Below, in pieces: positions 1 through 7,905 of a DNA stretch of 53,776 nucleotides. The stretch's first letter is position 1, and each line of letters opens with the position of its first letter. Under the pieces are notes generated by a model that saw only the letters and a program-made list of their open reading frames with translations, was not told the DNA's origin and searched no databases. The translations under genes were made by a program, and so were the position numbers. The DNA comes from a bacterium (lineage in GTDB: Bacteria > Planctomycetota > JADGBV01): positions 1 through 53,776 of the forward strand of contig JAHFOS010000008.1 in assembly GCA_023261545.1 (NCBI GenBank). The letters run 5' to 3'.

Positions 1-28
1 TTTCTTCTACAGGCTGATCGTTTTCCAT
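1..28 (-). CDS. 5' end of a gene leaving the window (partial)
   Basis: On the minus strand an ATG at 28-26 is preceded seven bases upstream by AGGAG (complement of 36-40) and opens a frame reading MENDQPVEE before the window ends. Only nine codons are visible, so no function can be assigned. The strong ribosome binding site is the reason for calling it. Confidence 0.45.
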
Positions 29-30
29 GA

Positions 31-74
31 TAACACTCCTTTTGGGTTTGAGAAAAACCCAAAATCGAGTGTTA
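31..74. promoter_or_regulatory. interrupted palindrome covering a ribosome binding site
   Basis: TAACACTC (31-38) pairs with GAGTGTTA (67-74), and TTGGGTTT (42-49) pairs with AAACCCAA (55-62) around a 5-nt GAGAA loop. In the minus-strand transcript the AGGAG of the gene starting at 28 lies inside the outer stem, so folding would hide it. It could equally be a DNA operator for a dimeric repressor. The pairing is seen directly; the role is inferred. Confidence 0.5.
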
Positions 75-152
75 CCCCTTTTCTCACCGCTCGGTGTCCC
101 ATCAACTGGCGATTAGCACACGACTTCGGGAGCACGGTCCTGGCCGTTTCCC

Positions 153-1643
153 GTGCATACGGGTGTGTTGACTGCGCCCGGACAGGAACATGCCGTCAAG
201 ACCTCGCTCTTTCCTCCTGGAACCGAGGTGGCGCTGGCCCGTTATCCGCTGCTCGAAGGTCGGAACATCGCCCACGGTGTGGTGATCGGTCCCTCGGACT
301 CTCCAGCGGAGATCCAGGTAGGCCGGCGCATCGCAGAGATCACGGCTTCGGATTGTGACGGCGACTGCTTGTTGCTGATGGCGGAACCTCGCCGGGTCGA
401 GTTGGCGAAGAAGCTGGATCTGGAGCGAACAGAGGTCATCACGAAGAACCACCGCCGGCTGTGCTCTTCGCATTTCGAGCTAAAGGATGTTATTGTCAAA
501 AATCTTTACAGTGCTGGTGTGGGGTCTTGCACCCTGGCAATGATTTCCGCCGAGCTCCAAGGCGACACCGCGTCTCGTCAAGATTTGGCCGTGACCGTTC
601 AGGCCTGCACGGACAGCCTCAAGTACGATGTAGACACTAGAGCAGGACGCCGAAAGGCCAAGGAAATCCTAGAGAAATTCGGCTTGCCGCCGCATCTCAC
701 CAGCCGGAACGACCGCCGGCAGTTCTCTTCTCCTGGCACGACAGATCCCTTCAATTCTTCGCCGATCTGGGAGGCGGTCGCGCAAATTTTCAAGTCGGAG
801 ATTGGAGTCTTGGCCGACCAAACTCTGCCGATTCGCGCTTTCGCCCACGTTCTGGGCCATGAAGCTTTTGACCTCACCAAGGAGCAGATCAAGGAGTTGG
901 CGGCCGTATTGAGGTGGGCGGCGGAGAGGTGCAAGGCGATCCACGAGGATGAGAATCTGGACGAACAGGAGCGTCGGAACCGTTTCCGCGATCTCCTAGA
1001 CACACTACGGATCTGGAAGCGCCAACGTCCCGGAAATCCTCGCCATTGGGCCGCAGCGGCCTGGTCGTTGAGCTGCTCTTCGGTCAACAAGGACGCGACA
1101 GGTGCCGTGGTTCTTCATGCCTTCGCCGAGGAGTTGTTGCCTATGCTGGCTGAGGTTTGCGACGCCCGAGAACTTATCCCACTACTCCCAAAGTCCGAAA
1201 ACCCTGATGGAACCGTCGATTACGATATTCGCTGGAACCATCGCGGTCTTGAATTGATGCCCGATACCAGCCAGGCGATTCGCCGTGGCGGAAGGCGGGA
1301 CTATTACCCGTCGCTGACGCCCGCCGAGGTGGCGAGGAAGGACCGAAAATTTGAGGTCTCGGAAGGTCTGGCACGGATTTCCCTGGTGAGTTTGAGGGAA
1401 GGCGTGACGACAGTAGTCTTGGCTGAGGCGATCCGGGCTGGAGAAGTCATGGTTCAGCCGCTCCAGGGAACCGAGGCGCGTTGGATTCCCGCCATGGAGA
1501 CGCATGCCCACGGCGTCTTCGATGACAAGGGCCGACTGCTCGCCGAGATCAAGGATTCGACTTTGGCGGCGTTTCTGGCCGCAGGAGATCTCTCAGGCGA
1601 TCTCGTTGTGAACGGCAAAACGGTGGAGGTTATCAAGGTCTGA
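153..1643 (+). CDS. DPBB RNA polymerase-like protein (QDE-1/YonO type), probably 5'-truncated
   Basis: A 496-aa frame starting at GTG. Residues 22-75 hold a pattern typical of the second double-psi beta-barrel of RNA polymerases: R-Y-P, then a G-R-N-I stretch, then DCDGD at 67-71, matching the metal-binding DxDGD of RNAP beta' and of QDE-1/YonO polymerases. About 45 residues later come NLYSAGVGSCTLAM and LAVTVQACTDSLKYDV, in the order seen after the catalytic motif in eukaryotic RdRPs. The first barrel and all of the N-terminal half are absent, and an in-frame stop lies at 114-116, so this is a remnant or one half of a split enzyme. It shares the interval with replication genes downstream. 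Family recognition is from motifs only; catalytic function is not shown. Confidence 0.55.
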   Translation: MHTGVLTAPGQEHAVKTSLFPPGTEVALARYPLLEGRNIAHGVVIGPSDSPAEIQVGRRIAEITASDCDGDCLLLMAEPRRVELAKKLDLERTEVITKNHRRLCSSHFELKDVIVKNLYSAGVGSCTLAMISAELQGDTASRQDLAVTVQACTDSLKYDVDTRAGRRKAKEILEKFGLPPHLTSRNDRRQFSSPGTTDPFNSSPIWEAVAQIFKSEIGVLADQTLPIRAFAHVLGHEAFDLTKEQIKELAAVLRWAAERCKAIHEDENLDEQERRNRFRDLLDTLRIWKRQRPGNPRHWAAAAWSLSCSSVNKDATGAVVLHAFAEELLPMLAEVCDARELIPLLPKSENPDGTVDYDIRWNHRGLELMPDTSQAIRRGGRRDYYPSLTPAEVARKDRKFEVSEGLARISLVSLREGVTTVVLAEAIRAGEVMVQPLQGTEARWIPAMETHAHGVFDDKGRLLAEIKDSTLAAFLAAGDLSGDLVVNGKTVEVIKV

Positions 1644-1878
1644 CTGACCTCCGCACAGTGGGGGCTCCTGCGCGCTTGTGGCACAGGGGTCCCCGCTGGC
1701 GCGGGTAGTTGAGAGGTGGTCCTGGGAGCCCTGTTCCTAAGCCCATAAGTGATCCGACACGCGTGCCAAGCGCGCCACTTCGAAGGCCGACAAAGGGCGC
1801 CATTTCCAACTTGGTGCCTTGGGTTCTCCTGGGATGATTTGATGTTTACAGCAAGGATATCAAAGATATTATTGGCGA

Positions 1879-1905
1879 TGGCCTGCCCCCGGTTATTCCC
1901 GGACA
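1879..1905 (+). repeat. left terminal inverted repeat of the IS3 element
   Basis: Starts TGGCCTGCCCCCGGTTATTC and continues CCGGACA. It pairs imperfectly with 3251-3276 and is preceded by the target duplication GCGA. Confidence 0.75.
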
Positions 1906-1942
1906 CAATTTTAGGGAATAATCAGCCACGGGAGGTAACGTC

Positions 1943-2257
1943 ATGAGTTCGGGTAAAAACAACACATCAACAGCCGGGCCCATTCCGCAAAGGTGGTCAT
2001 CCCGGGCAAAACAGGAGGTGGTTTTGCGCCTTCTGGCTGGCGAATCCTTGGATGTGGTGAGCCGGGAAACGGAAGTTCCGGTCCACAAGCTTGAACGCTG
2101 GCGAGAGCGTGCCCTGCTCGGGATTGGGGAAGCTCTCAAGGAACATGGCGAGGGGGAGGCCTCTAGCCGCGAACTGGAAGAGGCCCAGGCCACCATCGGC
2201 CGTCTCACCATGGAGTTGGAGTTGTATCGGGGAAAAGGGCAGAGGAGGATGCGATGA
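1943..2257 (+). CDS. IS3-family transposase OrfA (HTH)
   Basis: A 104-aa protein with a helix-turn-helix in its first half (residues about 20-60, including LAGESLDVVSRETEVPVHKL) and a C-terminal coiled-coil-like stretch rich in E and L. This is the usual OrfA plan: DNA binding plus a leucine-zipper-like dimerisation region. GGAGG at 1930-1934 precedes the ATG. The stop TGA overlaps the ATG of orfB (2254-2257), so translation is coupled rather than using the A6G frameshift seen in many IS3 members. Confidence 0.88.
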   Translation: MSSGKNNTSTAGPIPQRWSSRAKQEVVLRLLAGESLDVVSRETEVPVHKLERWRERALLGIGEALKEHGEGEASSRELEEAQATIGRLTMELELYRGKGQRRMR

Positions 2258-3171
2258 CCCAGGCGCGCGCCCTCCTTGGAGTTATTTCCCCTGGAGTGGG
2301 GAGGCGATATCCTTCCCGACTTATCTTGAGGGTGCATGGGCTGCCTAAGAGCACGTTCTATGAACGCCAAGCTGTAAAGCGAGGCGCTCCTATCACAACC
2401 TCTCGGGGAAAACGTGGACCGAAGACGGAACATTCGGACGATGAGCTTGTTACGGCCATCCGCCAGGTTATCACAGCCTCTCCCTTCAGTGGGGAGGGGC
2501 ATCGAAAAATCAGGGCACGGTTGGCGCTGCGAGGCATCATGGTTGGCAAGAACCGTGTCTTGCGTCTTCAGCGGCTTCATAGCCTGTTGGCTCCAACGCG
2601 CCGTCGCCATGAAGGTGTTCGCCGCGAGCATGACGGCAAAATCATCACGGAGAGACCTAACCTGTGCTGGGGTGGTGACATTACAGAGGCCATGACGACC
2701 GAGGACGGCAAGGTATCTATCTTCGACATTATCGACCACTGCACGGACGAAATTATCGGCTTTACGGTGACCACAGAGGCCAACCGCTTTGCAGCCCTCG
2801 ACAGCCTCCACCAGGCCGTTCATAAGGAGTTCGGCAGCGTGGCAAAAGATATTGCGCGCGGTGTTTTGCTGCGTGTCGACCATGGCAGCCAGTTCACGAG
2901 CCGACGCTATGTGAATGAAGCGCGGTATCTCGGATGCGAGCCGAGCTTCTCCTTTGTCGGACAGCCTCAGTGCAATGGTGTCATTGAGCGCTGGCATAGA
3001 ACCCTCAAGGAACAACTGCTCTGGACGCGCACCTGGAAGAACGCGGAGGAGGTGCGCCAAGCTGTGTCTAAATTCGTCAGGCTCTACAACTCCTGCTGGC
3101 TGGTTGAACGCCATGGCTACCGATCCCCAGCACAAGTTCGAGCCGCATTCGCTACACAGGAGGCGGCATGA
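2254..3171 (+). CDS. IS3-family transposase OrfB (DDE integrase core)
   Basis: A 305-aa retroviral-integrase-fold transposase. An N-terminal HTH_21-like part (GHRKIRARLALRGIMVGKNR) precedes the catalytic core. The DDE triad is visible as GGDITEA, VDHGSQF and GVIERWHRTLKEQ, with the usual D-D-35-E order. The C-terminus FVRLYNSCWLVERHGYRSPA is the standard tail. AGGAGG lies just upstream at 2242-2249, within orfA. The length is normal and no disruption is seen, so the element should be transposition-competent. Confidence 0.93.
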   Translation: MTQARALLGVISPGVGRRYPSRLILRVHGLPKSTFYERQAVKRGAPITTSRGKRGPKTEHSDDELVTAIRQVITASPFSGEGHRKIRARLALRGIMVGKNRVLRLQRLHSLLAPTRRRHEGVRREHDGKIITERPNLCWGGDITEAMTTEDGKVSIFDIIDHCTDEIIGFTVTTEANRFAALDSLHQAVHKEFGSVAKDIARGVLLRVDHGSQFTSRRYVNEARYLGCEPSFSFVGQPQCNGVIERWHRTLKEQLLWTRTWKNAEEVRQAVSKFVRLYNSCWLVERHGYRSPAQVRAAFATQEAA

Positions 3172-3250
3172 GACGAATGGGCCGCGAAGCAAACCAGCAT
3201 TTCTGGGGCCATAAAAGCCCCGGAAATGTTGGGTTGCGGCACACTATCAC

Positions 3251-3276
3251 TTGTCCGGAAAACCGGGAGCGGTACA
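3251..3276 (-). repeat. right terminal inverted repeat of the IS3 element
   Basis: Its complement begins TGTACCGCTCCCGGTTTTCC and continues GGACAA, matching the left end with two small gaps. It is followed directly by GCGA. Confidence 0.75.
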
Positions 3277-3297
3277 GCGATCACGACTCAACACACT

Positions 3298-4458
3298 ATG
3301 AACAATAGAATCATTAGCCAGGAAATCCATAAAGTTCCTCGTGACCCCAAAAGAAGTCGTGGCAATCATCGTTTTAATGTAGCGCTGATACATGAGGAAC
3401 TCCGGAAGATGCTTTCGCAGCGCGAAGAGCACAGAGAGCACCACGAAATCCCAAGGCAATACTTTGACGATGTTGTTTATTTTCAACCATCCGATCATAT
3501 GACAGAGTTTCGCATTACTGGAGTTATAGATGAGTACGAAGCATGTCCAACAATAAGAGTTGGAGATGCAATGTCATTCTATGGGCAGCTATCGTTTACA
3601 TGGCCAGTAAGATTACATGCCTATTTTAGGTGGCTCAGGCATGTTCTGAAAAATAGGAATATTTTGACAGAACATATAAAGGAGGAACTGCGCGGCTTAC
3701 ATCTAGAGGCAGCCCACCTCGCGAGAAATTTCTTGCCCAACGATGGCTATAGGCGCCAATTCGTCTCCAGTCGTGAAGCAAGAGCCGCAATCCAGATGCT
3801 AAACATTTCGACAGACGCCTTGGCATACGACGAAACCATCTCAACACCTCCAAAGACGCTCAATACAGAAAAATGGGAGCACGTTGATGAATGTGGCGGG
3901 GTCCTTGAAAACGCTCTTATCCATGTGCGAGATGACTCCCCGAAAGGAAAATATGCAATTTTCGCCAACAAAGAAATGTTGGCAAACGATGCTGCCATCG
4001 GAGTTATGAGACAGCTTAAAATTGACATTATGTTCCTCATCATCGGGAAAGAGTCTGAAATATTTAGCCACAATTACTATGCGCTCAAACAGAGCAGGGA
4101 ATTTAAGTATTATTTGCCCCCAGTTCTCGGAAGGTATTTACTACGAGCAATGAAAAATCGTGGTCGTTATGCAAAGGAGAATGAGCCAGATGGGCGCGCT
4201 CTGAATAAGGCCCTTCGCAAATACAAGGATGCAATCGTTGACGAGGATGCGAAAATCCTTACCGGGGACTCCAATAGTGGATGTATAAAACTCAAGGCAG
4301 GTGTGAGGTTGGCTGTTGCCGTTATGGGCAGTAGCACAGCGGCGGTGTATCAGCGAGGTCGGAACCTGGCCAAACGGTTAAGGTCAATTACGGATTCGGA
4401 AATCGAAGCATCTAATACCTCAGGAGCCCCACTCAACCCGAGGCAACAGTTTGGTTGA
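3298..4458 (+). CDS. hypothetical protein cut off from its upstream region by the IS
   Basis: The frame is open from 3226, but everything before 3281 is IS end sequence. I therefore place the start at ATG 3298, giving 386 aa (MNNRIISQEIHK). No family is recognised. The protein is basic, with a hydrophobic patch IDIMFLIIG near residue 250 and no signal peptide or clear membrane segment. Composition is more AT-rich than the IS. There is no good ribosome binding site before 3298. Removing the IS would place AAAGATATTATTGGCGA 21 bp upstream of this ATG, so expression may have changed after the insertion. Confidence 0.7.
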   Translation: MNNRIISQEIHKVPRDPKRSRGNHRFNVALIHEELRKMLSQREEHREHHEIPRQYFDDVVYFQPSDHMTEFRITGVIDEYEACPTIRVGDAMSFYGQLSFTWPVRLHAYFRWLRHVLKNRNILTEHIKEELRGLHLEAAHLARNFLPNDGYRRQFVSSREARAAIQMLNISTDALAYDETISTPPKTLNTEKWEHVDECGGVLENALIHVRDDSPKGKYAIFANKEMLANDAAIGVMRQLKIDIMFLIIGKESEIFSHNYYALKQSREFKYYLPPVLGRYLLRAMKNRGRYAKENEPDGRALNKALRKYKDAIVDEDAKILTGDSNSGCIKLKAGVRLAVAVMGSSTAAVYQRGRNLAKRLRSITDSEIEASNTSGAPLNPRQQFG

Positions 4459-4707
4459 GGAACACGAATTGACGTTGCCCTCGCGGGCTCTTAACTGACG
4501 CACTAAACCATCCCGCTAGAGAGATCGCCGTCCATTAAGGACTGTCCTCTACGGCCTACCAAGCTTCGGACCACACTCCGCCCTAGTGGTTCGGAGTGTT
4601 CGGAGAGCAGGCGTTACCCAAATATTTTTCGCCAAAAACAACGGGTAATAGAACTCGGCTTCAAAGCACATAAAATCGAGATATCCAAAATAACAAGGAT
4701 ATTTTCG

Positions 4708-4947
4708 ATGAAAAGGATGCTGGTAAATATCGCACAAGCGGCGGCGGCCATTGGGGTCTCGCCAGCCGCCATCAGATCTTGGCACAGAAACGGGTTGATT
4801 TCATTCGAACCCGTCCGCGACGGTCGCGGCATTCGCCAATACACTTTGGCCCAATGCCGCGAACTTGAGTGTGTCGCCAACCGACCCAAAAATCGAGGAA
4901 TGAAGGCCGTAACTACTTCTTCGACACAAGGAGGCGCGCAGAAATGA
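4708..4947 (+). CDS. MerR-like HTH regulator or excisionase
   Basis: A 79-aa protein made of little more than one winged helix-turn-helix: VNIAQAAAAIGVSPAAIRSW, then an arginine-rich RDGRGIRQYTLAQCREL that fits the MerR wing (R.Y). There is no effector domain, so it resembles minimal MerR regulators and phage excisionases. The stop overlaps the start of the primase-helicase (ATGA at 4944-4947), making it the first gene of a replication operon. It probably regulates that operon or acts with the integrase; which of the two cannot be told from sequence. Confidence 0.75.
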   Translation: MKRMLVNIAQAAAAIGVSPAAIRSWHRNGLISFEPVRDGRGIRQYTLAQCRELECVANRPKNRGMKAVTTSSTQGGAQK

Positions 4948-7475
4948 GCGAACATAACGACGACAAAATTCTCGAATTTCTGGCAGAAAAATTCGGCATC
5001 GAAGCGGAGTATGGAAAGAAATTTTCATGCGTCGAATGTCACCACGAGACGATGGAGGCAACCCCTAAAGGATTTGCAAAGTGTTTCCATGTCGAGTGTG
5101 GGTTGCGCCTATTACTAGATGTCGAAAACGTTGATGGGTTTGTTAATTCATTGATTGCCGAACTTCTCAGAAAGGGATCGCTGGAGCTCGCATCTCCCGA
5201 GAACAGCGGTCGAAAATATCTTCAGGACAGGAGAACTAACCTTGATATTATCTCCATCACGAATGTCGCATCAGTGCCGGCCGATATCGATTGGGAACGC
5301 TGGCAGAAAAGGGCCGATGAAATCGATGCGAAATTAAAATCAAAGGAAAAAGGGGCGTGCGCGGAAATCCTCAAAGACTGTAGGATTCGAATCGAGAAAC
5401 ATCGGGACTGGCTGGCGTTCCTATACCTGGACGAAACCCACCGTTTCGTGGGGATCCGATTTCGCATCCCGAAGCTGCATGATAAAAAATTTAGTAGCTG
5501 GTCTCCCAACGGGGGCACCCGAGGCCTCTTTGTATGCGATGAAATAAATCCCGAAGCTCTACCGTCAGAGTGGCGAGCCCGCACTATTGTTGTCGAGGGG
5601 GAGTTCAACGCATTGAGCTTGCTTTCCATGTTTCAATCAAATTTCCGTGGCAATCCGCGAATTTTGGCTATCGGGTCGGCAACAAACAAGCAAGGAATCT
5701 CGCAAGCCTCGGCGCATAGCAACCTACTACTGATCCCAGATAACGACTCCGCCGGAGAAACCGTGGTCAAGAACTTTATCGAGCACGGGCATATTGAAAT
5801 TTCAAGACTAGAACAGCCCCACAAAGACATCGACGACCTGATTAACGGTAGCGGCAACCACAAAGAGGCCTTGTCGGCCGTCACAAACCTCTTGAAAAAT
5901 ACAGTGAGGATCTTCCAGCCTTCGCAGGCTTTGCACGAGGCGATCTACGAGGCCAAATGCCGGGAAACACCAAAACACGCTAGAAAAATGCGCATTGTAA
6001 GCCTTATTAAACGAGATTTGTTGGGAGGCAATGGCAGGGCGCAACCGCTACAGTCCGTGGACGGCGAATTTGTATTCCTGAAAGACATCAAAAAACTTTG
6101 CGCGTTGAATAATGAGGATCGTTCTTTGCAAGAATACTTTCACGGTATCGGGCTGCTGATGACGGATGAAGATGCAAAAGATATCCTTGAAGACCTACGT
6201 CAAGAATCGCGAAAATGTGGTGAGCGTGTAAATATCCATAAATATGTTCATTATTCAAAATTGACGAATGCTGTGTATCTGGCGAATGGGCATGCTGTCT
6301 ACAAAATATCTAAAGACCGAGTCGAGATATGCGCAAACGGGACTGATGGGGTGTTGTTTTACTCCAATACTTTTGCGGATGCGACGGATATAGACCTCGA
6401 AAACCCCCTATCCGCGGACGAGTTCTGTGATCTGCTGTTAGGAGATTTATCTTTCGGAGGCCCTTTAATTACAGGCAATTCTGAAAATCAAAACTATATT
6501 CGATTTTTAATTCTTGCTTGGTTGTTGTCCACGTGGTTTCCAGAGCTACTGGTCAGCAAAGCTCTTCTGGTGGTGCAGGGTGAGAAGGGATCGGGGAAAA
6601 CCATTGTGCTTCAAAAAATGCTACGAGTCCTGTTCGGCCCTACAATCAATGTGGTGCTGATGCCCAGCAAGCCGGACGATTTTGATGTTATCGTTTGCGA
6701 CAAATGCCTTACTGTTTTTGATAACGTGGACACTGTGCGCCCATGGCTGGCGGACAAATTGGCTACCGTTGCTACAGGTGGCTACCTGCAAAAACGAAAG
6801 CTTTATACAAACCACCAGCTAATAAGCGTACCGGTTCTTAGTTTTGTCGCACTCACAACACGAAACCCATCTTTTAATCGGGACGACGTGGCTGATAGGA
6901 CGCTTTTGGTTGAGCTCAACAGACTGCCAGATTTTTCAAGAAATCCGGAAAAACTATTGTCTGAAATAAATGAACTCCGCCCGCGACTCCTCGCCACGAT
7001 GGTCCATATGGCGCAGGATATGCTCCGGGCGTTCGAGGCAACGCCGAATGTGAGCCTCGAAGGCTGTGATCTGCGCAGCGCCGACTTCGCTTCGGTGGTC
7101 ATGCGCCTTGGGAGTTTTTACGGAGTGACTGATGGCGCCAAAGGGGCACTTTCACTAATGAGGAATCTGCAGGCGCAATTCACACTGGATGACAACCCCA
7201 TCAAGGTTGCTCTCGACGGCTGGTTTTACCCAGAGGCAGAAGGTGAGGAGCCTGGGACGACCGGTGAAAGTGGAATGAGCGCCACGGAGCTTTTTGATGC
7301 GCTGCTGGCGCACGCCTCGCACATACAAGATTTTCCAAAAAGCCCGAGGAGCTTCGCCGCCCTTTTTGCTCAATCTCTTTCCGAGCTGCGAAGCTATTAT
7401 GAAATCAGGGAGGAGCCGCTGCGTTCTCGAAAAAAAGTGTTTCACATCCGACCAAGACGAGCGCCGGGAGGCTGA
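4944..7475 (+). CDS. primase-helicase: zinc ribbon, TOPRIM and AAA/D5-like helicase
   Basis: An 843-aa protein starting at ATG 4944 behind AAGGAGG. Domains in order: a primase-type zinc ribbon (C29-x2-C32, C47-x4-C52), a TOPRIM fold with VVEGEFNALSLL near 215-227 and LLIPDNDSAGE near 262-272, and a helicase domain with Walker A GEKGSGKT near 546-553. A Walker B-like strand CLTVFDNVD follows near 588-596, and then a sensor region ending DRTLLVE. This is the bifunctional priming and unwinding enzyme of phages and integrative plasmids. A longer frame from 4869 exists but overlaps the MerR gene; the ATGA coupling and Shine-Dalgarno support 4944. It works with the DNA polymerase downstream. Confidence 0.92.
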   Translation: MSEHNDDKILEFLAEKFGIEAEYGKKFSCVECHHETMEATPKGFAKCFHVECGLRLLLDVENVDGFVNSLIAELLRKGSLELASPENSGRKYLQDRRTNLDIISITNVASVPADIDWERWQKRADEIDAKLKSKEKGACAEILKDCRIRIEKHRDWLAFLYLDETHRFVGIRFRIPKLHDKKFSSWSPNGGTRGLFVCDEINPEALPSEWRARTIVVEGEFNALSLLSMFQSNFRGNPRILAIGSATNKQGISQASAHSNLLLIPDNDSAGETVVKNFIEHGHIEISRLEQPHKDIDDLINGSGNHKEALSAVTNLLKNTVRIFQPSQALHEAIYEAKCRETPKHARKMRIVSLIKRDLLGGNGRAQPLQSVDGEFVFLKDIKKLCALNNEDRSLQEYFHGIGLLMTDEDAKDILEDLRQESRKCGERVNIHKYVHYSKLTNAVYLANGHAVYKISKDRVEICANGTDGVLFYSNTFADATDIDLENPLSADEFCDLLLGDLSFGGPLITGNSENQNYIRFLILAWLLSTWFPELLVSKALLVVQGEKGSGKTIVLQKMLRVLFGPTINVVLMPSKPDDFDVIVCDKCLTVFDNVDTVRPWLADKLATVATGGYLQKRKLYTNHQLISVPVLSFVALTTRNPSFNRDDVADRTLLVELNRLPDFSRNPEKLLSEINELRPRLLATMVHMAQDMLRAFEATPNVSLEGCDLRSADFASVVMRLGSFYGVTDGAKGALSLMRNLQAQFTLDDNPIKVALDGWFYPEAEGEEPGTTGESGMSATELFDALLAHASHIQDFPKSPRSFAALFAQSLSELRSYYEIREEPLRSRKKVFHIRPRRAPGG

Positions 7476-7476
7476 T

Positions 7477-7807
7477 GGTGAAAGGTGAAAGGTATTTTCA
7501 AAAATTTTCCCGAAATTCAGACATCCCTATTCCCCTTTCTTCTATCTATTTTATTTTCTATTTACTTTAAAAAAAAAGATTTCACCATTCACCAAATGAT
7601 ATGCATCTTATTGTTTATCAATATGTTAATGTGGTGAAAGGTGGAAAGACGACCTTTCACCATTTCACCGCCATTTAGTCCTTTAGGAGCCATCATGAGA
7701 CCCTTAGAAGCACTTTTACGAAGATTTTTGGCCGCAGACAGTCCCTACGCCACGGATGTCCGAAGCGAAGGCCCTGCCGGTGATAGAGTCTCCGCCGACC
7801 TTTCACC
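7477..7807. repeat. iteron-like GGTGAAAGGT repeats, candidate replication origin
   Basis: GGTGAAAGGT occurs at 7477-7486 and, overlapping it, at 7484-7493, then again at 7633-7642. The reverse complement ACCTTTCACC is at 7652-7661 and 7798-7807, and shortened forms (TTCACCATTCACC) lie at 7581-7593. The 7494-7630 interval is strongly AT-rich, with a run of nine A. Repeats around an AT-rich stretch next to primase-helicase and polymerase genes fit an iteron origin; the 7633/7652 inverted pair could also be an operator or hairpin. Confidence 0.5.
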
Positions 7808-7904
7808 AACAACAGCGGTAATCCAAGGGGGTCCTGGCGACCTTCCCGAAGCACCCACCACCTCGGTGGCGGCGAACGACGAACTGAATTTTGAGGACGC
7901 CTGA
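7695..7904 (+). CDS. small hypothetical protein
   Basis: 69 aa from ATG 7695, preceded by TAGGAG at 7684-7689. The N-terminus MRPLEALLRRFLAA is an amphipathic basic helix; the rest is acidic and low complexity. It ends one base before the polymerase start, so it is co-transcribed with polA-like synthesis. One ACCTTTCACC repeat lies inside it. Function unknown; a polymerase accessory or regulator is possible from position only. Confidence 0.6.
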   Translation: MRPLEALLRRFLAADSPYATDVRSEGPAGDRVSADLSPTTAVIQGGPGDLPEAPTTSVAANDELNFEDA

Positions 7905-7905
7905 A

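Larger units (their letters stand above)
1879..3276 (+). mobile_element. IS3-family insertion sequence, complete, 1,398 bp
   Basis: The imperfect terminal inverted repeats begin TG (1879) and end CA (3276). The left end shares CCCGGTT...CCGGACA with the complement of the right end. The 4-bp sequence GCGA flanks both sides (1875-1878 and 3277-3280) as a target duplication, as expected for IS3. It carries orfA and orfB coupled by an ATGA overlap and looks intact. It sits between the RNAP-like gene and the gene at 3298, separating the latter from its original upstream sequence. Confidence 0.88.

Noticed and set aside
1846-3192. 448-codon minus-strand ORF
   Set aside because: It is the antisense of the IS3 transposase genes, whose catalytic motifs are intact on the plus strand.
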